A stretch of DNA of 64,000 nt from Galdieria partita (Eukaryota; Rhodophyta; Bangiophyceae; Galdieriales; Galdieriaceae): positions 178,432 through 242,431 of the forward strand of contig BQMJ01000024.1 of the NCBI GenBank assembly GCA_025991245.1, written 5' to 3'. Below, in pieces: positions 49,331 to 61,287 of this stretch (position 1 is the first letter of the stretch; each line of letters begins with the position of its first letter). The translations under genes were made by a program, and so were the position numbers. A model generated the notes under the pieces. It worked only from the letters and a program-made list of their open reading frames with translations. It had not been told where the DNA came from and did not search any database.

Positions 49331-49427
49331 TTAAGATCAGCAAAACCATAAATTGAACCAAATTGATCATTTGGTAAATAAGAAAACAAGATTGTCCAAG
49401 AATATATCAAACTTAGAGAACATATCC

Positions 49428-49649
49428 ATGTTTAAAGCTGCTTTGGCAGCTAGTTTGAATCCGAATTTGAAAACACAATTCTTTGAGTTTGGTCAATTAC
49501 ACTTGCTCTATCTTTTCATTTCAGCTGTTTTATCGATATTCATGATATGTATAGATTGTTTGCAAAGAAATGAACGTAGTAAAAGAAAGATGACTCGTTC
49601 AAGTAGATACTACTCAAAAATTATTGACTTGAATTATTCTGTTGATTGA
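49428..49649 (+). CDS. Doubtful small ORF with one hydrophobic segment
   Basis: ATG at 49428 opens 73 codons. A hydrophobic run (LHLLYLFISAVLSIFMICI) is followed by a basic tail (QRNERSKRKMTRSSRYY). No family is recognised. It lies in repeat-rich, gene-poor DNA, so it may well be chance or a remnant of a membrane protein. Confidence 0.2.
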   Translation: MFKAALAASLNPNLKTQFFEFGQLHLLYLFISAVLSIFMICIDCLQRNERSKRKMTRSSRYYSKIIDLNYSVD

Positions 49650-49879
49650 TAAAATTTATTCAAAAGATCAAGAATTCTAAAGAAAGTTGTTGGTTTTTAG
49701 GACTTTGTATACTCAAAAGACAATCAATCAACCGTTTCCTTTCATTCTACTTCGCTTGTCAGTAACACTCTTCTCGTCTTAAGACTCTTTCTGGTAAAAA
49801 TTTGAAGCTTTGGCAATATATAAGAGAGTATGGAACAGAAAGAGAATAGATTCATTTTTATTCCTCGAATAGTGAAAAG

Positions 49880-50300
49880 TTGCAAAAAGTAACAACAAGA
49901 AAAGGGCCGAGAAGTTGCATAATAGAGATAATCATACTATACAAGGAGAAGCCACTTAATTCAATTATTTTTAAAAACTCAAAATTGAACAAGACAGTTA
50001 TTTCATAAGAGTACATATTGAGAAGCCGACAAAGTGATTCTAAGTTTAGCCCTGTTGAGAATAGATAAAAAAAGACTCAAAGTTTCAACCAAAACACAAA
50101 GTTCATTTTTGGACAATTCAAGAAGACTACCAGTGTAATAGCCATCATAATCTTCATCATAGCCATTTTAGTGTCATCAACTGGAAATAATTATAGTATA
50201 CTTGGAGCTTACAGAAGTGATTCAACTCGAATGAATTTAGCAAACGACAATTTAAAACGTTTTTCTGTGTAAAATGGATTCGAAACATCCTTATAAAGAA
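49880..50300. repeat. Diverged copy of a subtelomeric segment also at about 58.3-58.7 kb
   Basis: GAGAATAGATAAAAAAAGACTCAAAGTTTC near 50060 aligns in order with AAGAATAAATAAAAGAAAACTCAAAAAG near 58500, followed in both by an ACAAAGTTC and an AAGAAGA motif. The match extends over a few hundred bases with many changes. No gene lies inside. Confidence 0.4.
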
Positions 50301-50599
50301 GAATTGGGTTTCGACTCAAATTCGTCTGACAGAATTGCCTAAATGGATACAAATATAGTAGAACTGTAACCATAGACAGATGAGTTTTGAATCACAAGAA
50401 CAATTCAAGTATAGAATAGAAGCATAAAAGAAGCTAAAAATTTACTCAATTCATTTTGTTGGAGAGTAGCATTGTGATTTGTAAAGATTCAAGATTTAGT
50501 GAACAAAGTAAAATAATTCCGCTTCAATGAAATGATACTGCCTCAAAGCAAACGACAAATTTCTTCAAAGATGCCTAAAGCGTCAAACAGTGGGTTCCA

Positions 50600-52090
50600 A
50601 CGTGAAACTCTTCGAGACCAAACTTTGCCATCCAAGAACTGCTATTATTGGTCGTAAACTTTCAAAGACTTGAAACTTGAGTTCCATAAAGCTTGAAAAA
50701 TACTTGTCTTTAGTCCAAGTTCACGTTGAACGTACCTCAACTTGGATCCTTGTTGAAAACTGTTGCTCTTTATTTTCTGGTAAGTTTAAAGGCGTTTTTA
50801 CTATGTAGAGTACTATAAAAAGAAAAGTCGGTATAAAATGTTCCCAATTGTTTTTTAAGTTTGAACCCCTGTTCCCTATACAGTCTTGTAGTGTAACTTG
50901 GTTTTTCAAGTCCAAGTATACTACAAAGTAAAGTCTTGTGAATTGTTGTTGTGAGTCTTCTTTTATGGCACACTCATCAAGGTCTTTTGTAGCACTCGAA
51001 GTACATTCTGAGTTGATTCTTGTATTCTTGAAACAACCAGTTCCTTTATTTGTGAGTTTATGACCATTTAAAGTCACTTATCCAACTAAAGAGGAGACAT
51101 GAGCGGATTGCTTTGATTGGAACAGGCGGAGTGATGATGGCAGCTTTCAACCTTCCGTTGAACCGACTTGAAGAAATCACGAAAGTTACGATATATGAGC
51201 TAGTTGACAGAGAGTTAGATAAAGCTTTATGACTGTTTGAGTGCTTGACCAGCTGCTATGTTTCCAAATAGTACAACAGATATTTTTCTAAGTTTGAGTT
51301 TTTGGCGTTGCGTTTTAGGATAAATGTGGATAATAGCCAACTTTGAAAGTTTTCATGAGAGTAGGGTTTTGATATAACTATTGTAGATTCTTCTGTGGTT
51401 TTTATCAGAGAAACTCTGAGAGAACCAGAATCGAGAGTCAGTCCAGGTACTAGCTTCATAACGTGTCGAAGTATTCGGGGTATAGTTGAAGAGTTTATGA
51501 CTGAGTTGCTTCTTTCTTGCCTCTTTGCTTTTCTCTGTTGGGTTTACTAGTGTAGGCAATTCTTTGTCTTTGACAATTTGGTTATCTTTCTCCAATTTTG
51601 GAGTGCTCTGGTGTTTGCAGAATTTTCCGTGTTTTATTGTTGAATTTTGTGAAACATAGACTGTTTGAAACTTTGCGGTGTTTTAGATGAATAGGAGGAA
51701 GTGGCTCGAGGGTCTTTGTTTTTGACTATTGTTGTGAAGGGACAAACGAAGCAAGGTTCTTGCAATGATACTTATTATATGAGTCATGACGCTATGCTAT
51801 TATGGAGAATTTTCATATGTAGAACTCACAAAATAGAAAGAGTCAACAATCAATTCTTTATTTTTGCAATTGAATTATACAAAATAGAATATGCGACACT
51901 TGGTCCATGTATTCAAGCTGATTGAGAAACTCGACTGGATTCTTTATCAACATACTTGTAGGCAAAATACAAATTATACATGTGTAACTTCCAATGTTTA
52001 CTTGAATCACGTTTTGTTGATAATTGAAATACTCGACCAAAGTGTATCAACTCAAATCTGCAAAAGTCCAAAAACTCATAGTCGTTCAAG
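50600..52090. repeat. Diverged non-coding repeat, copy B
   Basis: It shares TTTGTAGCACTCGAAGTACATTC (near 50980) with TTTGTAACATTCGGAGTATATTC in copy C (near 53055). Its 3' part (AGCTGATTGAGAAACTCGACTGG near 51920) matches copy A near 44290. Two features interrupt it: a gene-like relic at 51083-51232 and an AT-rich stretch after it. Confidence 0.6.
51083..51232 (+). pseudogene. Possible gene relic with a nucleotide-binding-like motif
   Basis: An open stretch of about 50 codons reads RIALIGTGGVMMAA, then FNLPLNRLEEI, KVTIYELVDREL and a stop at 51230. The hydrophobic strand, glycine turn, and later strand ending in acidic ELVD look like the first half of a Rossmann fold. It has no clear start, no continuation and no close family that I can name. 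It sits inside repeat copy B, which diverges from its sister copies at this point. Confidence 0.3.
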
Positions 52091-52539
52091 TTGCAAACAG
52101 TTCAGCTCGACATTTATCGGCAGCACAAGTGTTCACTCTACTTGCCGAAATTTCTCTATGACAACTTGGCGACTGCACACCCAGTCGTTCCAAGTTGTGG
52201 GAAACATGCTCTTCTTCTTGAAAGTGACAGATTATACTTTCTTGAAATGATTCCGATCGACTAGAGCTCAATGTTCTCCAAATCAACTTGAAGCCAGTAA
52301 ATTTCCAAGGTAACTAACAAAGGTGAGTTTATCTCAATATACAATGGCGCGCTTTACTCTCAGGGGTATGTCAACGATCGTTCTAACACAACGGTTCTCT
52401 TCAAATAATGCAACGTTAGAGAATCAATAGTATTCTAGGTTAACCTTTGAGTGAAAGGTTTCCTTGGAAAGTTTTCACTAGGTACATATGAAACTATATG
52501 GCGTGTGCACTTTTGACGGTACTCGAAGAGATCTTCAAC

Positions 52540-53400
52540 GTCACTTTGCCCAATCTCTCCTTGTGATTGTTTTGCTCAACTTTGGCTGTAGTTGCTTTGT
52601 TACCACCTGCTTTGAAGTGGATAAAATTGTTCCTTTTTATGAAAATACAAGTAGAGTTGAATTTAGAGAAGAACTTTTTAGTACGAAAAAAACTTTGAAG
52701 CTTTGTGACTTTGCACTTTTTGAAACGCCAACCAAGGCCCGGTTTTGTTTGTTCGTTTCCTGTCAACAACTTGACTTGAACCTTCAAGTCACTTCCAAGT
52801 TCATGTCGAGTGCAACGTAGGTTTTGTTCGAGAGAATTGTTGATCTTTAGTTTCTGGTCTGTTTGAAGACATTGTTCCTTCGGAGTGCTGAGGCACAGTC
52901 GGCACAAAGGCTCCAAATAGTCTTTGAGTTTGAATCTTTGTCCCAATATAGTCTTTCAATGGAACTTGGTCTTTGAACTGAATTGTACAGGTAACTGTTT
53001 TCCTGTGAACAGTTGTTGAAGACTCTCCATTGTGGAACAATCACCAAGATCTTTTGTAACATTCGGAGTATATTCGGGGTTGATTCTCTTCGGTTCTTCA
53101 CAAAACCGATTCCTGTTATCGTTAGTTTTTGTCTACTGAGAATGTATTGTCCAAGTGGAGAGTGGAGATCGACTCGTGGCAACTGAACTGCGCAGTTCAA
53201 CTGTGAGTTGCTGTTTCGAAAACGGACGTGAACAGAGTTTGTGCACATACTTTGAATCATCTTTACGTCTTTGTTTGTTAACCTTACTTGACGTGGTCAC
53301 CGAAGGATGCAGATGTCCCCAAGACCACACGTTGCATATGTTCAAACTCAAGACTTGGGAGAAAACGACACTGTTTTAGAAAAGATACTGTTTGAATAGT
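52540..53400. repeat. Diverged non-coding repeat, copy C
   Basis: It is the copy closest in sequence to A around the core AAGTGGAGAG (53154) followed by CAACTGAACTGCGCAGTTCAA. Several frames of 70-150 codons on the minus strand cross it, but they fall in differing frames in the sister copies and none shows a known domain, so I do not call a gene. Confidence 0.6.
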
Positions 53401-56400
53401 ATCCTTGTTGGCAGTTCAACAACTCTGTCTTTCTTGTGGGAAAGCGCAATCAGCTATATAAGACACAACTAGTATCATTTGTAATCAGTAAGGCTGAGAA
53501 GCACAAAGTATACAAACTGACAACTAGAGACGAATTCATAAAGTCATTGTTCAGCGGTCTGCATTTTAAACAGCGATTCTTTTGTCAGATTGAATTACTC
53601 GTGAGTAACATTCCTATATATGCACAAGATATTCCAGGATCTTCCTTGGCTACCAAGCAAAATGGAGCGAGAAATGAATATTTTATTTTTGATACCCTTT
53701 TTTACTTGAACGACCGATCTTCATACTGTTGGAAGCCATTGCTAAAATTTTACTCACGTAGAAATCTAGCGTCCGTGAGTGGATATACGCTGAATTTCGT
53801 GATTTGTTAATTCTACAAGAAGAACTCTATTCAACAATTGGTTTGTCATAATGTAAATGTCTGAATGGCAATGTATTGCTCTATTCAATTGATAATAAAA
53901 AAAATACACATGACACTACTTTCCGTTATTGACAAATTGCCTCATCATTTATACGGAAGCAAGAAAGACGTTTAGCCAAGAAAATAAGACAAACATCAAC
54001 TGTAATATGCATACAACAAAGTACTCATTGTAAAAGAAAAATACTATTGATAAATAGCAAAGAAATTGAATTTTGGCAATTTGCATATATATTTTAATCC
54101 AATCCAGGAGAGGAGACAAACGCAACGTTAGCCACTATCAATCACAAAAGTGTCAACAGAGAGGCTCCAAAGAATCGACACAAATTCTTAAAACATGATA
54201 AAGACTAGAATTGACCATCCAAGCTTTACTAATCAATCAATCGGAATTATTCATGGTTGACATAGCAGTGTCCAACGCAGTATAGCTATCATCCAACGGC
54301 CAAAAAGTAAATTCTCATATCGCTCCATAAGAAAACATAGTTTACGAAGAACAACTACAAAAAGCTGCTTGTGAGTCCAGAGTTTAAAAGAAAAGTTTCA
54401 AGCAACCCAGTATCAATCAAAACAATCAATAGAGATGCAAGACAAGTGACATGAGAAGCGTTCATTGTGTTGAAAACATGTGTCACAGAAACTTATTGAA
54501 GACAACATGTACTTGTGAGAGTTTCCCATAGAAAATTCATTTGAAAGGAGAAAAGGAAAACCAAAAATTTCTGGTAACAACAGTTTCAGTTCAAAAGCAA
54601 ACTATTCAGCCAAAATAAGGACAAACAAAATCAAATTGCTAAATTATAGAAAGGATAGGAGAAGAAAAAAGTTTACGAATTTTTATTTAACCCAGCGGCC
54701 AATTAAAACAACTAGGAAAACGTATAAAAACAGACCATACCAAAAAGTTCGGAATAAAACACATTAAAACTATAAATTTGTCTATGATACACAATGCTGA
54801 AATCATTTCCAATTACACTGTGATGTGAAAGAGAAAAAAATTAACAGAAAAACACCTGATATAGTACTTGGAGAAAACTACATATTCAAAAACTATTTAC
54901 TCTCAATAAGAAGAAATGCAATTTTACAATGAAACCTCTGCTCTTTACAAGCAGCTAAATTAGAAAGTAATGTCTATGGAAACAATTGTAGCAGTTAACA
55001 GATAGAAGCATGGTAGTTTGTTATGCAATTGAAAACCTTGCTATATTGTAGATTTTACTAGGCTGAATTAGGATCCAAGCTGGGTCGCTGAGAAATCCAG
55101 TAAGATGTTATTTGAATTCACATGAGGGTTCATTGATTCCTTTCCCCACTTTCTGCTATTACTATTTAGTTGTCATGGACCATGCTTTGTTCTACGTAGC
55201 CAATTCTGAAAAATTGAAAAATTTTTTGGAAATTTTTTTAAAGCCAGACATTTGTGTAAAAAGGCAGTAGGAGATAGTTTGTTTTCAGAGAAATGTGTTT
55301 TTCTCATACATGACTAACATTTTACGATTTGCCCAGAGTAGGCTCCAACAGCCTCAAAATGACTAGAGTGCTATTTACTTGTAGATATAAAAACAACTAG
55401 TAGTAGAAATCAACAGCAATGAAGCAATAAAAAAAAAAAAGAACTTAGCAAACTCTTCTTTCATGGTCCATTTTCCTCTTGAAAAGTTAAGGAAACACCA
55501 AAGAATGATTCAAAATCTTCGATAGTGCATTTTTCCTTACTTGATATAGTATAAAATTCTTGAGCAAGGTTGCAAGTACACCAGAATAGTACAAGTTGAG
55601 CTTCTCCTGCAACGTCGCAAATATCACAGTATTCCAAGTTGTGTCAATGACACAGGCGTCCAGTCTCAATCTTGCTCTTGCTCCTTATTAAAACATAGAA
55701 ATGAATATGTACCTCTGTGGAAGATATTTTATTCATTTCTATTAACCAAGCAACGAATTAAACGCTAGATAAGTATGAAATGCAGAACTCGTTGAAATTT
55801 CTTATGGGAATCATGGAACAAATAGAATTCCGATTGGAGTACTTCTCAAACAAAGAGTTTCAAATAGAAAATTCAAGAGAAAGAGCTAGGAAGAAAACAA
55901 AATTTCATGAAATGCATACTAAAACTAAAAGGGTATTTCAAGTTAAGAAAACAAAGAAGAACAAGTTTTACGTAGAGAAAAAGAATAAAAGTACAGCAAG
56001 ACCAATGACGAAAAATGCTGTCCAGTGGTACATTCTTCAAATAGCCACCGCTCAAAGTATAGACTAGCTAGACATAAAGCAAAGAGAAAGAGGAAGGATA
56101 GTAGACATGATGGAATATCTACGTCGTCATTGTTTACTATTTCTTTCAGTTGAAGTCATTTTTATGGCATATGTATGGTATGCCTTACTTTTTTTTCTAT
56201 ATGTATACCACCACCAAAGTAGAAGTATAGTATAAGAAGATACTCACAGAATAAAATAAGCAGTGAACATGTAACATAAGAAAGTAAAAAACTGATTTGT
56301 CAGATTGCTAAATGATAAACGCGACATCATAAGAAAGCATAAGATGAGACAAAGTTGTACTTTTCAAGCCACTATCAGTGGATTGAGAAAGACTCTGATA

Positions 56401-58790
56401 GGGTAGATCTATAGTAGTAATACGGATGCAGAAAACGGAGCCGATTTAGTTTAGCAATATTTCAAATAAATAATGAATTATTTTAGCTCCAAAGAATGAA
56501 AACGTTTCCCCAAAGCAAGTGTTGAAGAAAATTCATGATCTATCAATGGCAGTACAATTGTAGAGGTTTTGTTAGGGATAAAGATTATATAGGCGAAATT
56601 GAATTGTCACAAATGCATCAACAAACAAGACAAAACATCAAAACTATTAAATATGAAACCAACAAGGTAAATCAACATTTGAATCATTTCATTTTTTCTT
56701 CATAGCATTGGCTTCACGAGAACGTAATGGAGTGGAAGCGCACGAGATACTGCAGTTTACACTAAAAAATTTTTGGTTTACTAAGACTCGGTAACTGATT
56801 TTCTTGGATATACTAAAAGTTTAAAAGAAGAACGATAAAAATGGCGATTTAAAAACTAATCTATAGAGAAAAATACACTATCGAAACAGTAGAAGAATTC
56901 CCTTGTACTACCTGCTCTTCGTTAAATTAGTACCACTGATTGTTCTCAGGGGGTGGACATCAGTCGACAATGCAAAACATAGTAAGAAGAAGTGTCCAAA
57001 ATGCATGTTCAAAGAAAAACCTTCCATGTTCTCAGTCGGAAACAATTCAGTACTTTTTTCAAATTGAAATACTTGAAAGAAATTTTATATATTTAAGAAG
57101 GAGAGAAACAAAAACGACAGGATGATTTCAAAGAACAAGAAAGAAAATGTAACAAATTCATGGAGGAAAAGTGCTCTTGAGAGATATGCTTCTCTTCAAG
57201 CTGTCATTCAAAGCATAGTCAAACTGACATAAAGCATATAATATCTAAGATGCTACAGACAAACGTTGAACTTTTGTGGCTAGATTGCTAACGGTTCAAT
57301 TCATTTGAGGCCTTTTTATGAGAAGAGTGTGGCTTGCTTTGTCTTCATTATATATATCAACAGTATAATTCGTGTATAATATAACGTCGATCAACATAAA
57401 ATAGAACAAAATGGATCCAGTTACCATGAGAAAGCAAAATTTTTTTTTTCGAAAAAAGTGTCTGATAAAAGATGCCATATAGTAACAACCAACAGTTGCA
57501 AGATTCTACTTTTCGAAAAACTGTCGCCTTTCAATATCGAAGACGACTATACTGAAACAAGCCATGCAATACGTTAGGTGTAAAAATTACCAGATTTAGA
57601 TTTTGTAATATATCGAATTCATAACCAAATTGCTCAGTTCCCCCCCCCCCAAAAAATTAAAAACTTCAATAAAAGTGAAACAAATGAAACAATTGGATAT
57701 CGCTTACATGCAATACAAATACAACTGTGGGGGTGATTCCCAAAAGATTTTAAAGTAAGAATTACTTTGTCACTCGAGGTAAATTAGCAAATTCACAAAA
57801 ATCTTCGAGAATGCTGACACAATTTCAAAAGTATTTAACCGATTCTAAACCACTTAACTTTATATTCTACTAGATTCTTTTACGACGATCTAGTGAATTG
57901 CGAAAAACACATGCCTTTTAGAAAAAGGAATGAAAAGTCGTGTCTTTTCAAATAAAAAAAATTTAACTGTTTTTTGTAAAATTATCTACGTTTCATTAGA
58001 AGAGCTAGAAAAATGTCGTCTCGAATAGAGTCTATAGAAAAAGAAAGAATTTAGGGAGGTTGTCGCAAGTGAAAAAAATTGAAGGATTTCAATACATTAT
58101 TTGTCCTCTATGGGCATCAGTATTTCTAGTTGTTCTCAAAGGTAAACAATAGGTCATAATGCAAAATTTAGTTAAAAAAATAGTAGAACAAATCTGCATA
58201 TACAAAAAATCAACGTATTCTCACCTCGAACATTTTAGTACATAGGTGAAATAGAGCCTAGGAAAGCTTCATTACACATTCAAGGGTTATAAGACATAAA
58301 ACACAAAAGGAAAACAGACAGTAGTACTAGAAGAGAAAGGAGCAGAAAGCTGAATTTTTTAAATTGTGAACTAAGAGTCTATACGACGATTGGATCTCCT
58401 AATTCAATCATTCTTAGAAAACGACAATTGAGCAAAAATCTAGGGCATAGTAATTCACAATGAAAAGACAACCAATTGATTCTGAGTTTGACATTGTCAA
58501 GAATAAATAAAAGAAAACTCAAAAAGTTTCTACACAAGACAAAGTTCTATTCTTCGAACCAAGAAGAGCATAAGCATTGCTTTCTTCCGTTTGGATTGAT
58601 GTATATACCTTTCCTATATTTTACGTGGTAGAATGGTCTATTCACAGAATGAAACAAGCAGTATCACTCGATTCTCAGAAAGCAAAAGCTAAGTTACCAA
58701 ATGGTTAAATTTTCAACAACACTGTAACGTAGAATACAATAAAGTGACCAAATAAAAATACTTCAAATTTTGCTATATAAGACAGATTTC
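53400..58790. other. AT-rich, adenine-rich gene-free subtelomeric DNA
   Basis: No supported gene. A 124-codon frame at 53436-53810 has no ATG and no recognised domain. The plus strand has a marked excess of A over T from about 53.8 kb on. Homopolymers include 11 C at 57640-57650 and a long A run at 55430. The segment near 56240-56330 (AAATAAGCAGTGAACATG) resembles 58650-58720 (GAAACAAGCAGTATCACT), indicating an older duplication. Confidence 0.55.
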
Positions 58791-59595
58791 TAAAGACGAT
58801 TCTCATAAGGTAAGGTTCAACCATAGAGGTTCTGGCAAAATAAAAGTTTCGAAACTATCCAAATTGAAACCTTATCATTATGTATGCACTGAAGATAGCA
58901 ACGATCTTAATAAGAAGCATCAATAAAGAAATATCATTATCGTTACCAAGTAATACCCATACAAACCTATACGAAAAGAGAAATTTGCAAAAAACATTAC
59001 TGTGTCATGAATGCATAAAAATTTCAAAAATTTTGAAAACTTGTGACAACAGTAAAAAAAACAAAAAGATTTCAGCATTTCAGTTTCAGTTCTACTATAT
59101 TGTCATTATGAAAAGGTATTGAAGAGGAATTTATGCTATACATCAAAGGTGAATAGGCAACTTTTTCATTATTAGGCCTACACTTGTTTCTAGGGTTAAT
59201 TAAAGGAACAATACAATTGCCAATTTTACAAGGAAACCAAAGAATAAGCATTTACAGAAATAGAAACTTGAGAATCTATTGAAGAATTTTCATGTATCAC
59301 TTTTTCCTTACATCATCAGTACCTTGAACCTGTTATTGTTCGACAGATATTTGTCGACCAAGTAAAATAAAAAATTAAAAAAGGTACAGCAAACTGCTCA
59401 CAGAGAAAAAGGTACTATACCTTTGGTGCTAAAGAATTCATAAAATATATCACATAGAAATACAGAAGAAAAAATCTTTTTCTTCTCATTTATAGAAAAA
59501 CGAAAAGAAGGGATAATCCTAGAAGACCACAATGAAAACAGGAAAAAAGAGAGGAAAATATTAATAGTGACAGATTGCTCTACTGTTGTGACGAC

Positions 59596-59763
59596 TTCTT
59601 CGCGTAGATTGCTCTTTTTTTAGACTAACGTAGCCAGAAGAGTACTATTTAAACGAAAGACTTGAAATCTCAAAACAATGCAAAAGAAGCAGAAAATTGT
59701 GACCTTCAAAAAATCTGAATTAAACGAGGAATGTAACAACTAACACTAGTTTCCAATCCAAAA
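59596..59763. repeat. 168-bp block identical in both tandem units (copy 1)
   Basis: This stretch is base-for-base identical to 62090-62257, while flanks on both sides differ by many substitutions and gaps. It holds no open frame of note. Sequence marks are TTCTTCGCGTAGATTGCTC at the left and TAACACTAGTTTCCAATCC at the right. A second well kept stretch follows at about 59780-59835. Confidence 0.8.
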
Positions 59764-59991
59764 AAAAAACTCAAACAAAATGTAGCTGACAGGAAACCAA
59801 ACTTGGTCAGTAGCACAACAAGCATAAAAAATAAAACAATACGTCACTATTCTTTTTCAAAAAAGAAAAATAAGAGAACAGACATAAACAATTTACTCTG
59901 TACACTCCAACTTTGAGACTACTAGAGCGCAATGAATTGGAAAACTATGTATGTCCTGGTTTATAGCAATAAACGTTTTTTTCTTATTTCA

Positions 59992-60016
59992 ATTTTATTA
60001 GGTTTCATTAGGGTAT
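59992..60016 (+). repeat. Degenerate internal telomere-like tract
   Basis: TTTTATTAGGTTTCATTAGGG resembles two and a half units of the terminal TTTATTAGGG repeat. The counterpart in unit 2 is at about 62480-62508. Confidence 0.5.
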
Positions 60017-60618
60017 AATTTCAACTTAATTATGCATATTTACCTAAAAGTTTAAATACTATAGGAAGGTATTAACAGGGTCAATCAAGGTAAATTCATC
60101 CAATATCAGAAACCAAAAGGATCTTACACCAAATAGATTCGGCACAAATGCTACACAAAGCAAAATATCATAATGCAAAAATTCCATTAATTTACTGTGC
60201 CACTCGGTAAATCAAAAACGAAGGCCATGACGCTAATAACAAGAAAGTAACCATTTAAGAAAAATGCTCACAATTTCTAAACAGCTCACAACTTCGAATT
60301 ACTGCGAAGCGATATAGAAAATTTCCTAAACACAAAAAGGCCTTAAAAAAATAGCATCTTAAAGTGTTCCCTAAACTTCCAGGTTTTCCCGTAATCAACA
60401 ACAAATACAAAAATGCGCAAAAGTATCTCAAGGCAAATCATTTGATCGCTGGCAAAACAAGAAGCACAGTTTTGAGAATTAATTACTTTCACCAGACTAA
60501 AAGCAAAAGTAAAGGTCTGGGTAGAAATAATTCACTTTCATTCACTAATGCATTATGATGACCGAGAACACAATAAATTTTCAAATGCGGATGTTTTGGT
60601 ACAGGGCAATGGGAGCTT

Positions 60619-60657
60619 TTTTATCAGGGTTTATCAAGTTTTATTGAGGTTTATTGC
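60619..60657 (+). repeat. Degenerate internal telomere-like tract
   Basis: Four imperfect units read TTTATCAGGG, TTTATCAAG, TTTTATTGAGG, TTTATTG. The counterpart in unit 2 is at about 63110-63147. Spacing from the previous tract is about 627 bp. Confidence 0.55.
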
Positions 60658-61229
60658 CGTTTTTATCCAAAGTCACAAACTATAGAAAAATATTAACAGG
60701 ATAAAAAAAGGAACATTCATCCATTATAAGAAAGCACGAATATCCTTTGCACAACATATAAGGCTTCAACGAAGAACAAAGAAAACTGATATGTAATAAA
60801 AGCTTTAAAAATTGCTTTACAACTTGGTCAATGAAAGACGACAATGTCAAAAATAACAATTACTACAAAAAAGTTTCCATTTGAGCAAACCGCTTAAAAT
60901 TTTCAATCAACACAAACCAACAGAAAAATGCCTAAACAAAAAAGGGCGACCATTGATTACAGGTAAAATGTAAACATTCTCTTTACATTTCCAGTATTCA
61001 CGCAATACGATTGACATACAAACATAACCGAAAAAAACAAATAAAAGAAGTCACAACGCCATCTTTACAATACTCATTAAAAATTTGCGACAAAACTGAT
61101 TACATTAGAAGCAACGGTAAAAAGCATTATTGAATAAAGCGGATCCTGGAATGCATACATGAAAAAAGAAACAATTGAATTGCAAAATGTGTGTAGCCTG
61201 GCCGAAGGAAGCATGCATCTTTCTTTCTT

Positions 61230-61287
61230 ATTGAGATTTTACTGAGGTTTACTATACGGTCTACTTATAGTTTACTATTAGGGTTAA
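61230..61287 (+). repeat. Degenerate internal telomere-like tract at the seam of the two tandem units
   Basis: TTTTACTGAGG, TTTACTATACGG and TTTACTATTAGGG come just before unit 2 starts. Unit 2 ends with the same kind of tract (63708-63785), and that one runs into the true telomere. Confidence 0.65.

Larger units (their letters stand above)
58791..61287. repeat. Subtelomeric tandem unit 1 (about 2.5 kb)
   Basis: It begins at TAAAGACGATTCTCATAAGG, which recurs at 61288, 2497 bp on. Markers inside keep the same spacing: CAGATTGCTC at 59571 and 62065 (offset 2494). Average similarity with unit 2 is high but patchy. Telomere-like tracts lie at about 59992-60016, 60619-60657 and 61230-61287. Confidence 0.85.

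Noticed and set aside
52494-52946. A 150-codon frame on the minus strand in repeat copy C
   Set aside because: No domain, no conserved frame in sister copies A and B, and it crosses the repeat's non-coding core.
53436-53810. A 124-codon plus-strand frame
   Set aside because: It has no ATG, no recognised domain and no exon partners that I could find.
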